Assembly: GCA_963575745.1 (NCBI GenBank)
Contig: CAUYUJ010014341.1
Coordinates: 20,001 to 84,000 of the forward strand
DNA: 64,000 bases
Origin: Prorocentrum cordatum
Lineage: Eukaryota > Sar > Dinophyceae > Prorocentrales > Prorocentraceae
Direction of reading: 5' to 3'
Of the stretch, positions 9,646-19,665 are shown one piece after another. The stretch's first letter is position 1; every line of letters starts with the position of its first letter. The notes under the pieces were generated by a model. It did no database searches. It had not been told where the DNA came from and saw nothing but the letters and a program-made list of their open reading frames with translations. A program made the translations under genes and the position numbers.

Positions 9646-10284
9646 ATGACGGATAATTATGCGTACAACACCATCCCTACATGGAATGGCGACCGGGCAA
9701 AGTGGAGAGACTACAAACAGGAGGTCAAGCTCTGGAAGCTCAGTGAGAACCTCGCCGTGGCCCACAGCCTCGCATCGAAGCTCGTGCTGAAGCTAAGTGG
9801 GACTGCCCGCGGCGCAGCATTGAATATGACTGAAGCGCAGCTGCACCCAGCAGCCGCGGCGGACATCGAAGACCCCGATGACAAGAAGCGCAATAGGGAC
9901 CAGGTCGGCATCGAGAACGTGCCACAACACTTGGAGGCCAGTTTGGGTCAGCAGAAGCCTGTGCAGAAGGGAAAGCCCCTCGAGAAGTTCTTTGAGTCGA
10001 CTCAACATCACCGACGAAAAGGCGAACGCATGACGGATTGGCTCATCCGATTCGAGACTGGATTACAGCAGCTACGGGGAAATGAAGTGGACCTCAACGC
10101 GCTGGACGACGTGGCGGGATGGTTCCTGCTGCACAAGGCTGGGCTCACGGCAGAGCGCCGAGAGCGCGTCGTGGGCGACCTGCCCGACGAGCACTACGGC
10201 TACCAGCGCCTCCGCGGGCTGCCGGTCAGGAAGTTCCCAGACACACGTGCGTCGGAGCGCCGCGCTCCCCCGCCAAGGTCATGA
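9646..10284 (+). pseudogene. Element B gag, N-terminal domain
   Basis: From ATG 9646 the frame reads MTDNYAYNTIPTWNGDRAKW RDYKQEVKLWKL, the W-x-G-x...W start of copia-type Gag. It continues through a helical region with the segments GKPLEKFFESTQHHRRKGER and MTDWLIRFETGLQQL, to AERRERVVGDLPDEHYGY. The same frame is open upstream to 9166 through the VSDA repeats. TGA at 10282-10284 ends it, but the identical frame continues for another 3 kb, so this is either a nonsense mutation or a readthrough site. Gag would form the particle shell. Confidence 0.75.
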
Positions 10285-12030
10285 ACCAACCAGTCGCGCT
10301 CACAAGGCGGCTGGCGCAGCAACGTTTCCTCCAGCCGCGGGGGGCGCTCCACCGAGGTCGTCGACGAGCCAGACGACGAGAACGACGAAGAGCAAGAGGA
10401 AGACGACGAGGACGAGACCGACGCCCAGAGCATCGTTCGCCAGGAGCTCGAGGCTTTCAGCGCCGAGCTCGAGTCCTCCAACGTGGACATCTCCGAGCTG
10501 TTCGACGGCGACGACTCTGCCGAGTTCGAAGTTGCCGCAGCGGAACTCGCCGCTATTCCCGAGGCCATGGCCACCATCAGATCGGCCAGGGAGGCCCTCA
10601 AGGGCCGCGGCAAGTCAAGGCCCGCACCGCCCCACCGCCCGACCAAGCTACAGGGCCGGGCTGACCAGCGCAAGAGGAACACTTCTTGCTGGGGCTGCGG
10701 CGAGACCGGACACTGGACAGGGGACAAGGAGCGCCCCGCGCCAGGTGCTCGCACGTTCGCGCCCAAGGACGGCAAGTCAAAGGGCGGTGGGCGAGGAGGT
10801 CGCGGAGGCCGTCGTCAGCGCCAGGCGCACATCACCGAGCAGGTCCAATTCGCGGACGAGGAGATCGCCATGCACCCGCAGGGGCCAGTCACACCGCCCC
10901 CAGAGACTTGCGTCTCGGAGCGGCTCATCCACCACCTGCCGAACGCGAACGTCGCGATCGGCAGCGACAAACCCGTGGACGCAGGCGTCGGCGTAGTCGA
11001 CACCGCCTGCCTCTTCTGCGTCTCGGGCAAGAAATGGTACGACAACTACAAAGACATCCTCACGAGGACGCAACTTGCCGACCAGATCCTCGAGGAGCCG
11101 GAGGACGAGCTCTACAGGTTCGGCAACGGAGCTGCACTCCCAAGCAAACTGCGCGTCACCGCGCCGCTTGTGTTGTGCGGCCAGGCTGGCCGCATCGTGT
11201 TCGGCGTCGTGGACAGCCACACGCTGGGTTTGCTCATCGGCCGCGACTTCATCCAGCCCTCCAAGATCGACATTTCTCTCTGGAAAGGCCAGATCCGCAT
11301 CGGGAACGCCACTCAGAAGCTCACCGCGAGCGCCGCGGGCCACCCCGCAATCAAGTTGCAGCCAGAGGACTGGCAAGCTATCAAGGATGCCGGCATGGAG
11401 CAACCGCCCAGCGCAGCCAGCTCGTCCGGAAGGAAGCGACAGCTGGACAAGACCATGTACGTAGAGGTCGAGAAGACGCTCGACCCACGGGATCGGGAGA
11501 CGAGGACGGGCGACCGGCCCACGGTCAACAACACTACCAGGACCAGCGCGGACACCATCAACAACCTCGTCACAAAGAAGGAGCTGAACGTTCCGAGACG
11601 TCTCCAGACTCGGCGACCAGAGGGGTCGCGGCTACTTTCGGCCGTAGCCTCAGCTCTGGTCTTCTGCTCCACGGCAGCTCCAGCTCCGAACCTCACGCTA
11701 GCGACGCTGCCGCAGACGACCTACCCCGCGACGTGCGCGACCGAGCCCCTGCAGGACGGCATCGCCTGTGGCGAGACGACCTTCGAGGCATGGAGCCACC
11801 AAGGGTTATGCTCGGACTGCGTTTTCGGCTCGCCCGCAACCCTGAGCCACGGCCAGGACGCCATCGCCAAAGGCTGCCTCGCACCCGAGGCCAACATCGT
11901 GGAGGAGGAGCAGCTACGCGCGAGGACGCTCAAGAAAGGGACGAAGCCGCAGCTGATCGCTGGCAAGCGCTCAGTATTCGTCACGAGCAAGAGCGGCATC
12001 CAGCCGCACAAGATCGGCCAGGCCTTGATT
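10285..12030 (+). pseudogene. Element B gag C-terminus, zinc knuckle and retropepsin
   Basis: Same frame as gag after TGA 10282. An acidic segment (DEPDDENDEEQEEDDEDE) is followed by a zinc-knuckle-like CWGCGETGHWTGDKE at about 10690-10735; the final Cys expected after the His is Arg (KER). The protease block reads GVVDTACLFCVSG (about 10990-11030, active-site D-T-A) with a later GLLIGRDFI (about 11228-11255), the I-G-x-D partner motif of retropepsins. The remainder up to 12030 is a charged linker without motifs. In a live element the protease would cut the polyprotein. Confidence 0.75.
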
Positions 12031-12700
12031 ACTAACCTGGCCAAGTCCACAACCAGATCCAGCCCGACCTTCATCGCGAACAGCGCCGTGCTCTACGAGT
12101 GGCGCTGCAAACCGGACAGCAAGCTCAGCGCCATCTGGAGGAAGAAAGGAGGAGCTGCTGTCTGGCGCGGTCTTCCAGGCTTCGACCTCTCCGAGCAGGT
12201 CGCGGTCCAGAAGCTGGAGGGCAGGATCCGGAAACACCTCGCCGCAGGCAAGAGTGCGCGAGTTCACGCTGCGTTTCCCTGCCAGCCGTGGACATCGCTA
12301 CAAAAACTCGTCGTCAAGATCGACCAGAACAAGATCCCCAAATTGAAAAGGGATCGGGACAAGTCCAAGCAGATGTTCGGCCTGTTCCTGCAGTCCATGT
12401 CACGGCTGCGCGAGGAGTTCGGCACCCAGCTCGCCGTCTCGTTTGAGTGGCCGAGGTGCTGCGACGGATGGGACCCCAACAAGAACGCCACTGCCAAGCA
12501 GCTGAAGGAGCAGCTCCCGCGCGCCGTGGACGTCGACGGCTTCGCGTTCAACCTCAAGACAAAGAATGGCGTCCACATGAAGAAGCCGCGGCGGATCATC
12601 ACCGACCGATTTGGTTTCGACGACTCGCTCAGACGCTTCTGCAGCGGGGGGGGCCCACGCGCAGAGGCCGGCGGAAAGGACGCGAAGCGCAGCGAGAACT
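12031..12700 (+). pseudogene. Element B methyltransferase-like domain (PCQPW motif)
   Basis: In frame 1 the text VLYEWRCKPDSKLSAIW precedes RVHAAFPCQPWTSLQ (PCQPW at 12277-12291) and then LAVSFEWPRCCDGWD (about 12430-12465), DVDGFAFNLKTKNGVHMKKP and RRIITDRFGFDDSL. P-C-Q-P-[FW]-[ST] is the catalytic motif IV of cytosine-5 methyltransferases, and F-E-W-P stands where motif VI (E-N-V) sits. The x-x-DGF...KKP...I-x-T block matches the retroelement methyltransferase-like domain of element A. Motif I is not evident, so SAM binding is unproven. Position, between protease and integrase, is the same as in element A. Confidence 0.6.
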
Positions 12701-12839
12701 ACACGACCAAGCTCGCAACGGCGCTAGCCGAGCAGCTGCGACGTCCGAACCGCCGACCTGCACGAGAAGCCCACCCTACATCGACGACGAGAAGGGCAAG
12801 AAGAAGGACGGCTCCAGCCGCCGCAGCCGCTCAGGAGCC

Positions 12840-14185
12840 ATCGCTCACGGCCGCGGAGGAGCGGACACTACGGTCCGCTATCATGCAGCTCCACGTGAAC
12901 ACGGGGCACCCGTCCAATGATTCACTTGCCCGAGCCATTCGTGCATCTGGTGGGTCGCAAAGATCCATCGATATGCCTCTCAACCTCTACTGCGAGGCTC
13001 GTGCAACACAACAGCGGCCACTACCACATCTACCAGGCCGGATCAGACTGGACAGGGACTTCAACGACCCCATCGGAGTGGACCTCTTCACCCTGGCCGA
13101 CAACCAGCTGGTCTACCTCAACGTGGTCGACCTGGTCTCAGGTTTACCGTTCTGCGGCACTGTCGCATCAAGGCACTCATCGGTTGTTTTCGCTCGACTA
13201 CTGCAGACTTGGATGACGCCTTTTGGCGCGCCCCAGCAAGTCAGATGTGACGGGGGAGGCGAGTTCGAGCGAGGAGTTCCCCAAGGAGCTAGAGGACATG
13301 GGTTGCCGCTTGATGGCGACATCTGCGGCGACCCCGCAGCAGAATGCTACCGTGGAAAAACATGGAGGGATGTGGAAGGTGCACGCGAGGAAGCTGATCG
13401 ACCAGTTCAGCATCTGGTTCGACCAGCCCGCGGCCGCTCACAAAATCCAATGGATGATCGCCTCCGCGTGCTGGGCCATGAACAGCCGGTTCAACTCCAC
13501 GGGCTACTCGCCGTCGCAGCGGGTGCTCGGGCGAGGCCTTCGCCCCCCGCATGTCCTGCTGGACAACGCCGGCAGGCTGCCCCTGCACGAGCGCATCGCG
13601 TCCGCCAAGCCGCTCTCGGAGTGGATTGCCATCGCGAAGGCCGCGCAGACCCACATACAGCACTTGAGGTTCAACCAGTCCCTCTCATGGGCGCTGCTGG
13701 CCCGATCTCGGGCAGATGGAGCTCAGCACGCCAGCGACGTCTACCAGACCGGCGATCAGGTGCACGACTGGAGGGGCAATGGAAAGCCCAAGAGAGAATG
13801 GGCCTTGCAGTGGCACGGGCCCGCCGTCATCATCGGGTTCGAGGGCACGTCGAACGCACGGGTCAGCCGCCGCTCCGCGACCGCGAAGGTCAACCGTGGA
13901 CACCTACGCCACGCCACGGCCACGGAACTCGTTCCGTGGGGACAGGTGCTGAACGCGCTGAACGGCAACCAGCCGCCTGGACCTCCGCCAGGCGCCCCGC
14001 CGGGGACCTTCGGGCCCGCACCTCCCCCAGGCCCTGGAAGGGGCGGCGGTGGCGCAGGAGGCGGATCCCCTCCGCCCGATCCTGGCGAAAGAGAAGACCC
14101 CGCTGGACCGCCAGACGCCGACGACGACATGTCCCTTGATCCGACGGGACCGACGCCGAAGAAGCGCCGCCGCAGTGACGGTTAG
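12840..14185 (+). pseudogene. Element B integrase, frameshifted
   Basis: The zinc-binding segment starts LHVNTGHPSNDSLARAI (about 12889-12940), with a damaged C-x-x-C (CEAR). The core has all three acidic residues: GVDLFTL (Asp at 13081-13083), RCDGGGEFE (Asp at 13249-13251) and QQNATVEKHGG (Glu at 13355-13357). Between the second and third, near 13265, the frame moves from 1 to 2 by what looks like one extra G in CGAGGAGTTCC. The C-terminal part follows with STGYSPSQRVLGRGLRP and GDQVHDWRGNGKPKREWAL, then a Pro/Gly-rich tail ending at TAG 14183-14185. Confidence 0.8.
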
Positions 14186-14690
14186 CCCCCCGCACCACCA
14201 GCGCTACCAGCACCCGATCAGCAGCCAGCCATCCAGCAGAACAATTTCGGCAGCATCGAGCACTCCGAAGCGAACCAGCGCGCTCATAAGTACGCCGAGT
14301 GGCTGGCACGCCGCCAGGGAGACGGCGATTTCACAACAACTGGAGGAGCAAGCGGCAGTGGAGGACCTGCCCCACCGCCTTCGAGAGGAGACGCACAGCA
14401 GCCCCCGCCGCTGCCACCGCCAGCGGAGCCGCCGCCGCCACCAGCGGCTGCCGACCCGCCGGCGCCAGCCTCAGACTCAGGCGACGCTGCCGCTCCTGCA
14501 GCCAGTTCCGCCGCTGCAGCCACAAATTCTCGACCTCCTGAACCTGCCCCTCAGGGTCCGGTCGACAACGACATCGAGTCCGATGGCTCGGACATGATTC
14601 GAGAATGGGCCAAGATTGCGGAGGGCAGGCACGCCAGGAGACGATGTCGCGGCGCCCACCGGGCACCGAGAACCAGCGCGGCACCAAGAC
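14186..14690 (+). pseudogene. Element B Pro/Ala-rich linker between integrase and RT
   Basis: Frame 2 continues after TAG 14183 with NFGSIEHSEANQRAHKYAEW, then a long Pro/Ala/Ser stretch and DIESDGSDMIREWAKIAEGR. RT then reads in frame 1, so another frameshift lies at about 14650-14690. The linker has no catalytic motif; comparable Pro-rich linkers are usual here in copia elements. Confidence 0.6.
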
Positions 14691-16643
14691 GCAGCGCCAA
14701 GTTCAACAAGAGAACGCACCAGTGGCACTGCAACGTGACCGCCAGCACGAGCTCGAACCCCTTGAGCGCGCTGCCGAGCGCAACGATCTCTGGGACGATC
14801 TGCCCAAGTGCTTCAGGAGGCCGAAGGACACGAACAAGGTCGACCCCTTCCAAGACAACTACTTCCAAGAGCACGCGGACGAGCTCCACGCAAGCACACG
14901 ACTCCGCGAGGCACTACTCACGGGCAGCGCGACCGCCAAGGAGCTCAAGTACGACACGCTGAGCGCCACCGAGAAGAAGAACATGGACGCCGCCATGAAG
15001 ACCGAGCGATCCAAGTGGACGGAGTTCGGTGCCTACAAGAAGCTCCCGCCCAGGGAGCTGAAGGAGCTCCTGCGGCGCAACCCTGGCATCCGCCCCGCGG
15101 GCACGCGCCGGGTGCTGACCAGCAAGGGCCAGAACATCATGAAGGCACGCCTGGTCGCACAGGATTGCCAGGAGGACAAATCGCAGATCAGGACGGGCGC
15201 GCCTACCGGGCCCAGGGACGCGCTGTACCTGGCCCTAGCTGCCGCGGCCCAGAAGGACTGGGACATCTCGTCCTACGACGCGATAACGGCCCACCTGCAA
15301 TCGGGTAACATTGAGAGGCCACTGCTCCTGCGCACGCCGGCCGAGAAACCACCGCCGGGGACCCAGCCTGGCGAGATCGCGATGGCCACAGGCGCGATCT
15401 ACGGGACGCGCGACGCCGGGAGGCAATGGCACCTCCACGCGCAGAGGGTCTTCGCCGAGCACGGCCTCGTGGAGAGCAAGCTCGAGAAGGGCCTCTACTA
15501 CTTCTACGACGGAGGTGGGCTCGCCGCGGCGGTCCACTTACACGTGGGCGATTTCCTTATCGCCCAGAGCAACAACTCCAACAAGTGGAAGACCACTATC
15601 GCATCGCTGGGAAAGAAGCTACACCTCAAGCCAGCCGAAGGGGTCATCAAGCACTGCGGACATACGATTACCAAGCTCGACGACAAGTCCCGCGCGACCC
15701 AGGCCACCGCTGCCGCACAAGTGGATTACGTCGACTTGAAGGCCCACAAGGGCCGAAAAGCTGAGGACCGACTCACCGCCACCGAGGCGACGAGCTACCG
15801 CCACACGCTCGGGCAGCGGTTGTGGCTAGCAGCGCAGACCCGGGTGGCATTCGCCTGCACGGTGAGCTGTGCAGCTCGACGCACCAACGTCGCCACCGTG
15901 GCCGACGCGAAGACGCTCAACAAGACAGTCGCATATGCGCATTCCACCGCGAACTTCGCGATCGTGCTCCAGCGCAAGCTCGCCGACCTGAAGACGGCGA
16001 TCACCGCGTGCTTCAGCGACGCCGCGTTCGCCAACGTGGACGGCGTCAAGAGCAGGTGGGGCATGGTGATGGGGCTCACCCATCGCCAGCGTGACGTCGT
16101 CGGCGGCCGGCGCGACCTGCGCCTGCCCGTCGCCCGGCACTCTGGCACAATCAAGAGGTCGGTGAAGTCGACCCTCGCCGCCAAGGGCCACGCTACTCTC
16201 AAGGGGTTGGAGACCAACATGTGGTTCCGACAGCTGCTGACCGAGGCCTACAACCCCAAGACGGCGCCCAAGCAGACCGACGCGCTCGCCGACAAGCGCC
16301 CTGGGGAGATCTACAGCGACAGGGGTCTCGTGACCACATCGCTTCATATGTGGGCCAGTCTACTGACAAGAGGTTCCGCATCGTCGCCTTCATGATCAAG
16401 GAGGCCGCGCACCCCAACAGTGCGCTCAAGCTCAGCTGGGTCCCTACCTGGGCCATGGTCGCGGACGCCTTGACGAAGACGATGGAGGCTGGCGTCCTGA
16501 TGTCGTTCTTCGGGGCTCGCAAACATACCTATGGGACCCGGCAGCCACGCGCTGCTATGCTCGCATCAGTCCTATTCACCTGCCTCGGAAAAGTCCAGGG
16601 ACAGCCTACGCCCACGCCGACTATGCCGGACTACAGCTTCTAG
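14605..16643 (+). pseudogene. Element B reverse transcriptase and RNase H
   Basis: RT (frame 1) includes RRVLTSKGQNIMKARLVAQD, WDISSYDAITAHLQSG (catalytic A block), AIYGTRDAGRQWH and AVHLHVGDFLIAQSN at 15532-15567. The last stands for Y-V-D-D but reads H-V-G-D, losing the first Asp. RNase H follows with TACFSDAAFANVDGVKSRWG (first Asp), DLRLPVARHSGTIKRSVKST and, after a shift to frame 3 near 16335, DHIASYVGQSTDKRF and LSWVPTWAMVADALTKTM, the conserved W-V-P-x...ADxLTK end. TAG closes the frame at 16641-16643. Normal length and order for copia, but inactive by the HVGD change and the frameshift. Confidence 0.85.
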
Positions 16644-16919
16644 ATTTGCTTGCTGACGTTCACGCTGGTCCTCGGCATGACTATCGGTTTCGGCATCTCC
16701 ATGACGCTCTGGACGATCCTGAAGCAGAACAACGCGATCGCCGACGAGGAGAGCGCCGCCGAGGCGAAGGCCACGGGCGAGCACCCTAGCTGGGACGGCC
16801 GCATGCTCGGCAGACGCCGCAACATACCACCTACGATTCCAAGGATCGAGATCACGATGGCGATGTCACGATGTCCCATGCGGACGTTTTCAGCAGCGCA
16901 CAGGCATCGAGCTCAGTAG
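16644..16919 (+). pseudogene. Hydrophobic C-terminal tail of element B pol
   Basis: Directly after TAG 16641, in the same frame, the sequence reads LLTFTLVLGMTIGFGISMTL WTIL, a 24-residue hydrophobic segment long enough to span a membrane. It is followed by a charged stretch (EESAAEAKATGEHP). Just before the stop there is another hydrophobic run, AAMLASVLFTCLG. If the stop is a mutation, pol would end in one or two membrane segments. A copia pol normally ends soon after RNase H. Confidence 0.5.
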
Positions 16920-17440
16920 CACATGTTACGATTCAGCAGCTGCCACCGCCGCAGGTACCGACAGAACCACCGCCTGCCATCGCACCGCCACCGCCATCAT
17001 CATATGCCGCAGCATGGGCACGGGGATCTGGGCGATCAAGATCAGCAAGGTCGCAAGGAAATTCGGCTCCCGCGTCCCCAATCGTGGTTTCCGTGACGAG
17101 TTCATCGAGTACCGTTTCAGCCTCATCAGCCAGTATTGCGTCGTGGAGCGGATGCTCCCCGACGGTGCAGCCGAATGACATGCTCAGTTGCGTGACTGGC
17201 ATTCCTCATCACGATGTGGTCATCGGCAACAAACCGCATAGTGTATACATCACTTGCAAGGCCTGCAAGAAGCACGCTTCGAGGCTGCTTCGGCATTATC
17301 ATTTCGGAAATTCCGATTTCACGATCTTCCCGGAGAGTGTGATGAATGACATCAATGGCCGCTGGAGGGAGCTCACATGCACAGATGTTTGGCGGGGATC
17401 CGATTTAGCGGACAAACCGGCGAAGCCGAAGAAAAAGTGA
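16871..17440 (+). CDS. Extra ORF of element B between pol and 3' LTR, unknown function
   Basis: An uninterrupted 189-codon frame from ATG 16871 to TGA 17438-17440. The N-terminal half is Pro/Ser/Ala-rich. The C-terminal half looks folded: CVTGIPHHDVVIGNKPHSVY, ITCKACKKHASRLLRHYHFG (C-x-x-C followed by H-Y-H) and NDINGRWRELTCTDVW. The Cys/His pattern suggests a small zinc-binding domain. It overlaps the hydrophobic tail region by 49 bp in another frame. It may be an accessory protein or the end of a longer, broken polyprotein. I do not recognise the family. Confidence 0.45.
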   Translation: MSHADVFSSAQASSSVAHVTIQQLPPPQVPTEPPPAIAPPPPSSYAAAWARGSGRSRSARSQGNSAPASPIVVSVTSSSSTVSASSASIASWSGCSPTVQPNDMLSCVTGIPHHDVVIGNKPHSVYITCKACKKHASRLLRHYHFGNSDFTIFPESVMNDINGRWRELTCTDVWRGSDLADKPAKPKKK

Positions 17441-17485
17441 ACCCCGCTTGGTTTGACGGCAGTTCGGCCGATCAGGCCGAAAATG

Positions 17486-17590
17486 TTCTACCGCCTATAC
17501 CATACGCCCGGTCAAGATTTATGTATTCCGCATCGTTGCCAAGACCATACGCCCGGTCAAGGTTTCTGTATTCCGAATCGCAGCTTTCAC
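17486..17590. repeat. Tandem duplication (about 50 bp) in element B 3' region
   Basis: CCATACGCCCGGTCAAG followed by TTTATGTATTCCG appears at about 17499 and again, with few changes, at about 17546. It lies between the extra ORF and the 3' LTR. Confidence 0.7.
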
Positions 17591-17803
17591 ACCCGGATAA
17601 AGATCCACACGTAACAACGCGTTGTTTTTTGTTTGAAAAGCTTCATTCGTTTCAGTGCGCACAGCTTTTGTTTATGATGACGATCACACCCGTTTAGTAT
17701 CTTGAGAAGGTGGCTATATATTTTGGGCGTTGTCGCATCGCGATCGAACCCTGGCCATTGCTGAGTATACCTTGTATGCTATACAACGCAAGCCGTGTGC
17801 TTG

Positions 17804-17856
17804 CTTATCTCCGTGGTTTTTGCCGGTTTGCTTATCTCCGTGGTTTTTGCCGGCGA
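17804..17856. repeat. 24-bp perfect tandem duplication
   Basis: GCTTATCTCCGTGGTTTTTG CCGG occurs twice head to tail just upstream of the 3' LTR of element B. Nothing further is visible between 17600 and 17800. Confidence 0.8.
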
Positions 17857-17915
17857 GTGACTTGTTTGATATAGTTCCCGCTCTGATGCCCGAGACGGCG
17901 ATCCGAGCATGTCCT

Positions 17916-17923
17916 AAGAGGAG
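17916..17923 (+). other. Candidate polypurine tract of element B
   Basis: AAGAGGAG abuts the TG of the 3' LTR. An all-purine run at this place primes plus-strand DNA synthesis in LTR elements. It is short, so the call is tentative. Confidence 0.45.
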
Positions 17924-18123
17924 TGCGAATCAAGCTCACCCCCCAGGCTTGTAAGAGGCCCGAAAGGGCTTCCCCCAGAAGCCTCGAGGGGCCTGCGGTT
18001 TCATTCCTTGCTCACCGCTGCCATTTTTATGTATCAGGGCCCTTGGCCTTAGTGCTACGCCAGTTGTTCGAACTGCGCTCACAGCAAAAGCATCCCCGGC
18101 GCTGCGCGCCGATCCATATCACA
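17924..18123 (+). repeat. 3' LTR of element B
   Basis: Two hundred bases beginning TGCGAATCAAGCTC and ending GATCCATATCACA, gap-free match to 8841-9040 with roughly 24 differences. TGATC follows as the right copy of the target-site duplication. Confidence 0.92.
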
Positions 18124-19665
18124 TGATCGACACCATGGGCTGGAGCACCTTTCCGAGCAAACTCATCCGCAAGACTGTGTGCTGCAAACTCCCATTTCCG
18201 CGGTGCGATCTACGTCCGCACGCGAGCACTGGGCCTTAATCTTGTACATGCGGATGTCCACCAGCTGAAGCGCAGCCCAAAACTGGCTCAAAAGATGCGC
18301 GCGAGGATCCCCAGAGCCCGTCCCACCACCCTCCCCCCGCCACACAGTGCCGACAGTACCAGCACAGTCAGACATCAAACGGGGGCATAGCTACGTGAGT
18401 GAGCAGATTCAAGGCATAGTCCTCGGAATCTCGCGCTGCTTGCCGATGTGCAACAAACATTGGGACGGGCCCGCAAGCCGTTGCCTCTAACCTACCGAAC
18501 CTACAAACTGGCACAACAGCCGAGCCCGCTCGGGCCAGGTGGGGAAGTCTCAGCCCACAGGGCCGAGCTGTCCGTAAAAAGAGTGCCCGTCAGAAGGCCA
18601 AGCTCAGGTTGGTTGTGCCAGAAGCTGGTCTGCTCGGGCCCCTGTGGGACCTCCAGCAGCTCCACGGGGTTCGGGAACAGGCGCCTCGCGAACCTCTCCC
18701 CACCTCGAACTCCCACTCCTTGACCCTGGTCCCCAGGTCGGTGACGAGGTCTCGCATGAGTCGAGCGTCCAGTCGATCCTGGCCGAACTCAATCTGCTGC
18801 TTGGGGGGATCTCCAAGGCCTGTTGGAGCGTCTCGTCCAGCCTTGAGCTGCTGCAAAGGTACTTCAGCTTGCCTAAGACTGGCAGCCCGAGTTGCGCGAA
18901 GCTGGAGAGGAGGGACTTCGCGCCACCTGCCAACTGGGAGACCACGACATCCGAAGGCGCAGCGATCTGCAGCGTTATGTCGTCGATCACACTTCTGACA
19001 TCTAGCTGGGGTCTGCCACACTGTGCAAGCTTGAAAAGGCTCCATAACAATAGTTTCGAATAAAGTCGCTGCTGCTGAACACCCTGCCATCACAGTACTA
19101 GTAGCAACCAGCCTCTGGGACATACACCCTCAATAGTGTAGCACCCGCTCTGCTACATACATCGTGCACAAGCCTCGGAGGAGACGAACATTAAACTGGC
19201 GCTCGACCGCAGCCCGATACAAGTGTGTTTGGGAGATGTGCTCATCGAACTTCATTAAATCTAACAGCGTCGTAGCCGTCGCTGTTGTCTATACATTGCC
19301 CGAAATGTGCCAGCATAATGTGCATCCACCCTGCGTGCTCGCAAGTCGTGTCGGGCACCAAAAACCAGAATCCAGACGCTGGGTGTTCAATCTCCCACTT
19401 CTTGCACCAGAGGCTGACTGCACTTAGACCAAGCCTTCATGAAGACGCAAAGCAGCACTATCGGCTTTACTCCCTCGTCAGGCTTGTCCAATGTTGTACT
19501 GTTGGTGAGGAGGTCGGTGAGGACAACAGAGGTCTCCTCAAAGCCATGCAGGAGGTCCAAGACTCGACGCTGGTACGATTCTGGAAGCATCAAGACGAGC
19601 TTAGGATGGAAAGCGTCCCAACCTAAGCCAGCGCCCTCAGAGTACCCGTTGCAGGTCAGAAGCAA
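18124..19665 (-). pseudogene. Dead LINE (non-LTR) fragment: RT and RNase H
   Basis: Read on the minus strand from 19665: GLGWDAFHPKLVLMLPESYQ, then DEGVKPIVLLCVFMKAWSK (about 19440-19600), the N-terminal RT blocks of a LINE family known from dinoflagellates. Further on, VRSVIDDITLQIAAPSDVVV (about 18990) carries I-D-D at the Y-x-D-D site, and SQLAGGAKSLLSSFAQLGLP follows. After a frameshift near 18800 comes LTGTLFTDSSALWAE (about 18540-18590), the first block of RNase H (T-D-G/S-S). The text VDIRMYKIKAQCSRADVDR (about 18210-18270) is a likely RNase H tail. Frames shift at least four times and element B sits immediately to its left. Between 19130 and 19390 the reading is poor. Confidence 0.65.

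Larger units (their letters stand above)
8841..18123 (+). mobile_element. Element B: nearly complete Ty1/copia-type LTR retrotransposon with a methyltransferase-like domain
   Basis: A 9283-bp element with 200-bp direct terminal repeats starting TG and ending CA (8841-9040 and 17924-18123) and a probable target-site duplication. Internal order: repeat-rich leader, gag, zinc knuckle, retropepsin, methyltransferase-like domain, integrase, RT, RNase H, hydrophobic tail, extra ORF, short polypurine run, 3' LTR. The two LTRs differ at roughly 24 of 200 sites by eye (about 88% identity), so the insertion is old. The polyprotein is broken by TGA at 10282, a frameshift near 13265, TAG at 14183, a frameshift near 14650-14690, one near 16335, and TAG at 16641. 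Element A and element B share domain order but no obvious DNA identity. Confidence 0.92.

Noticed and set aside
10686-12035. 449-codon ORF overlapping element B pol in another frame
   Set aside because: Arg/His-rich shadow of the gag-protease frame, which carries the zinc-knuckle and DTA motifs.
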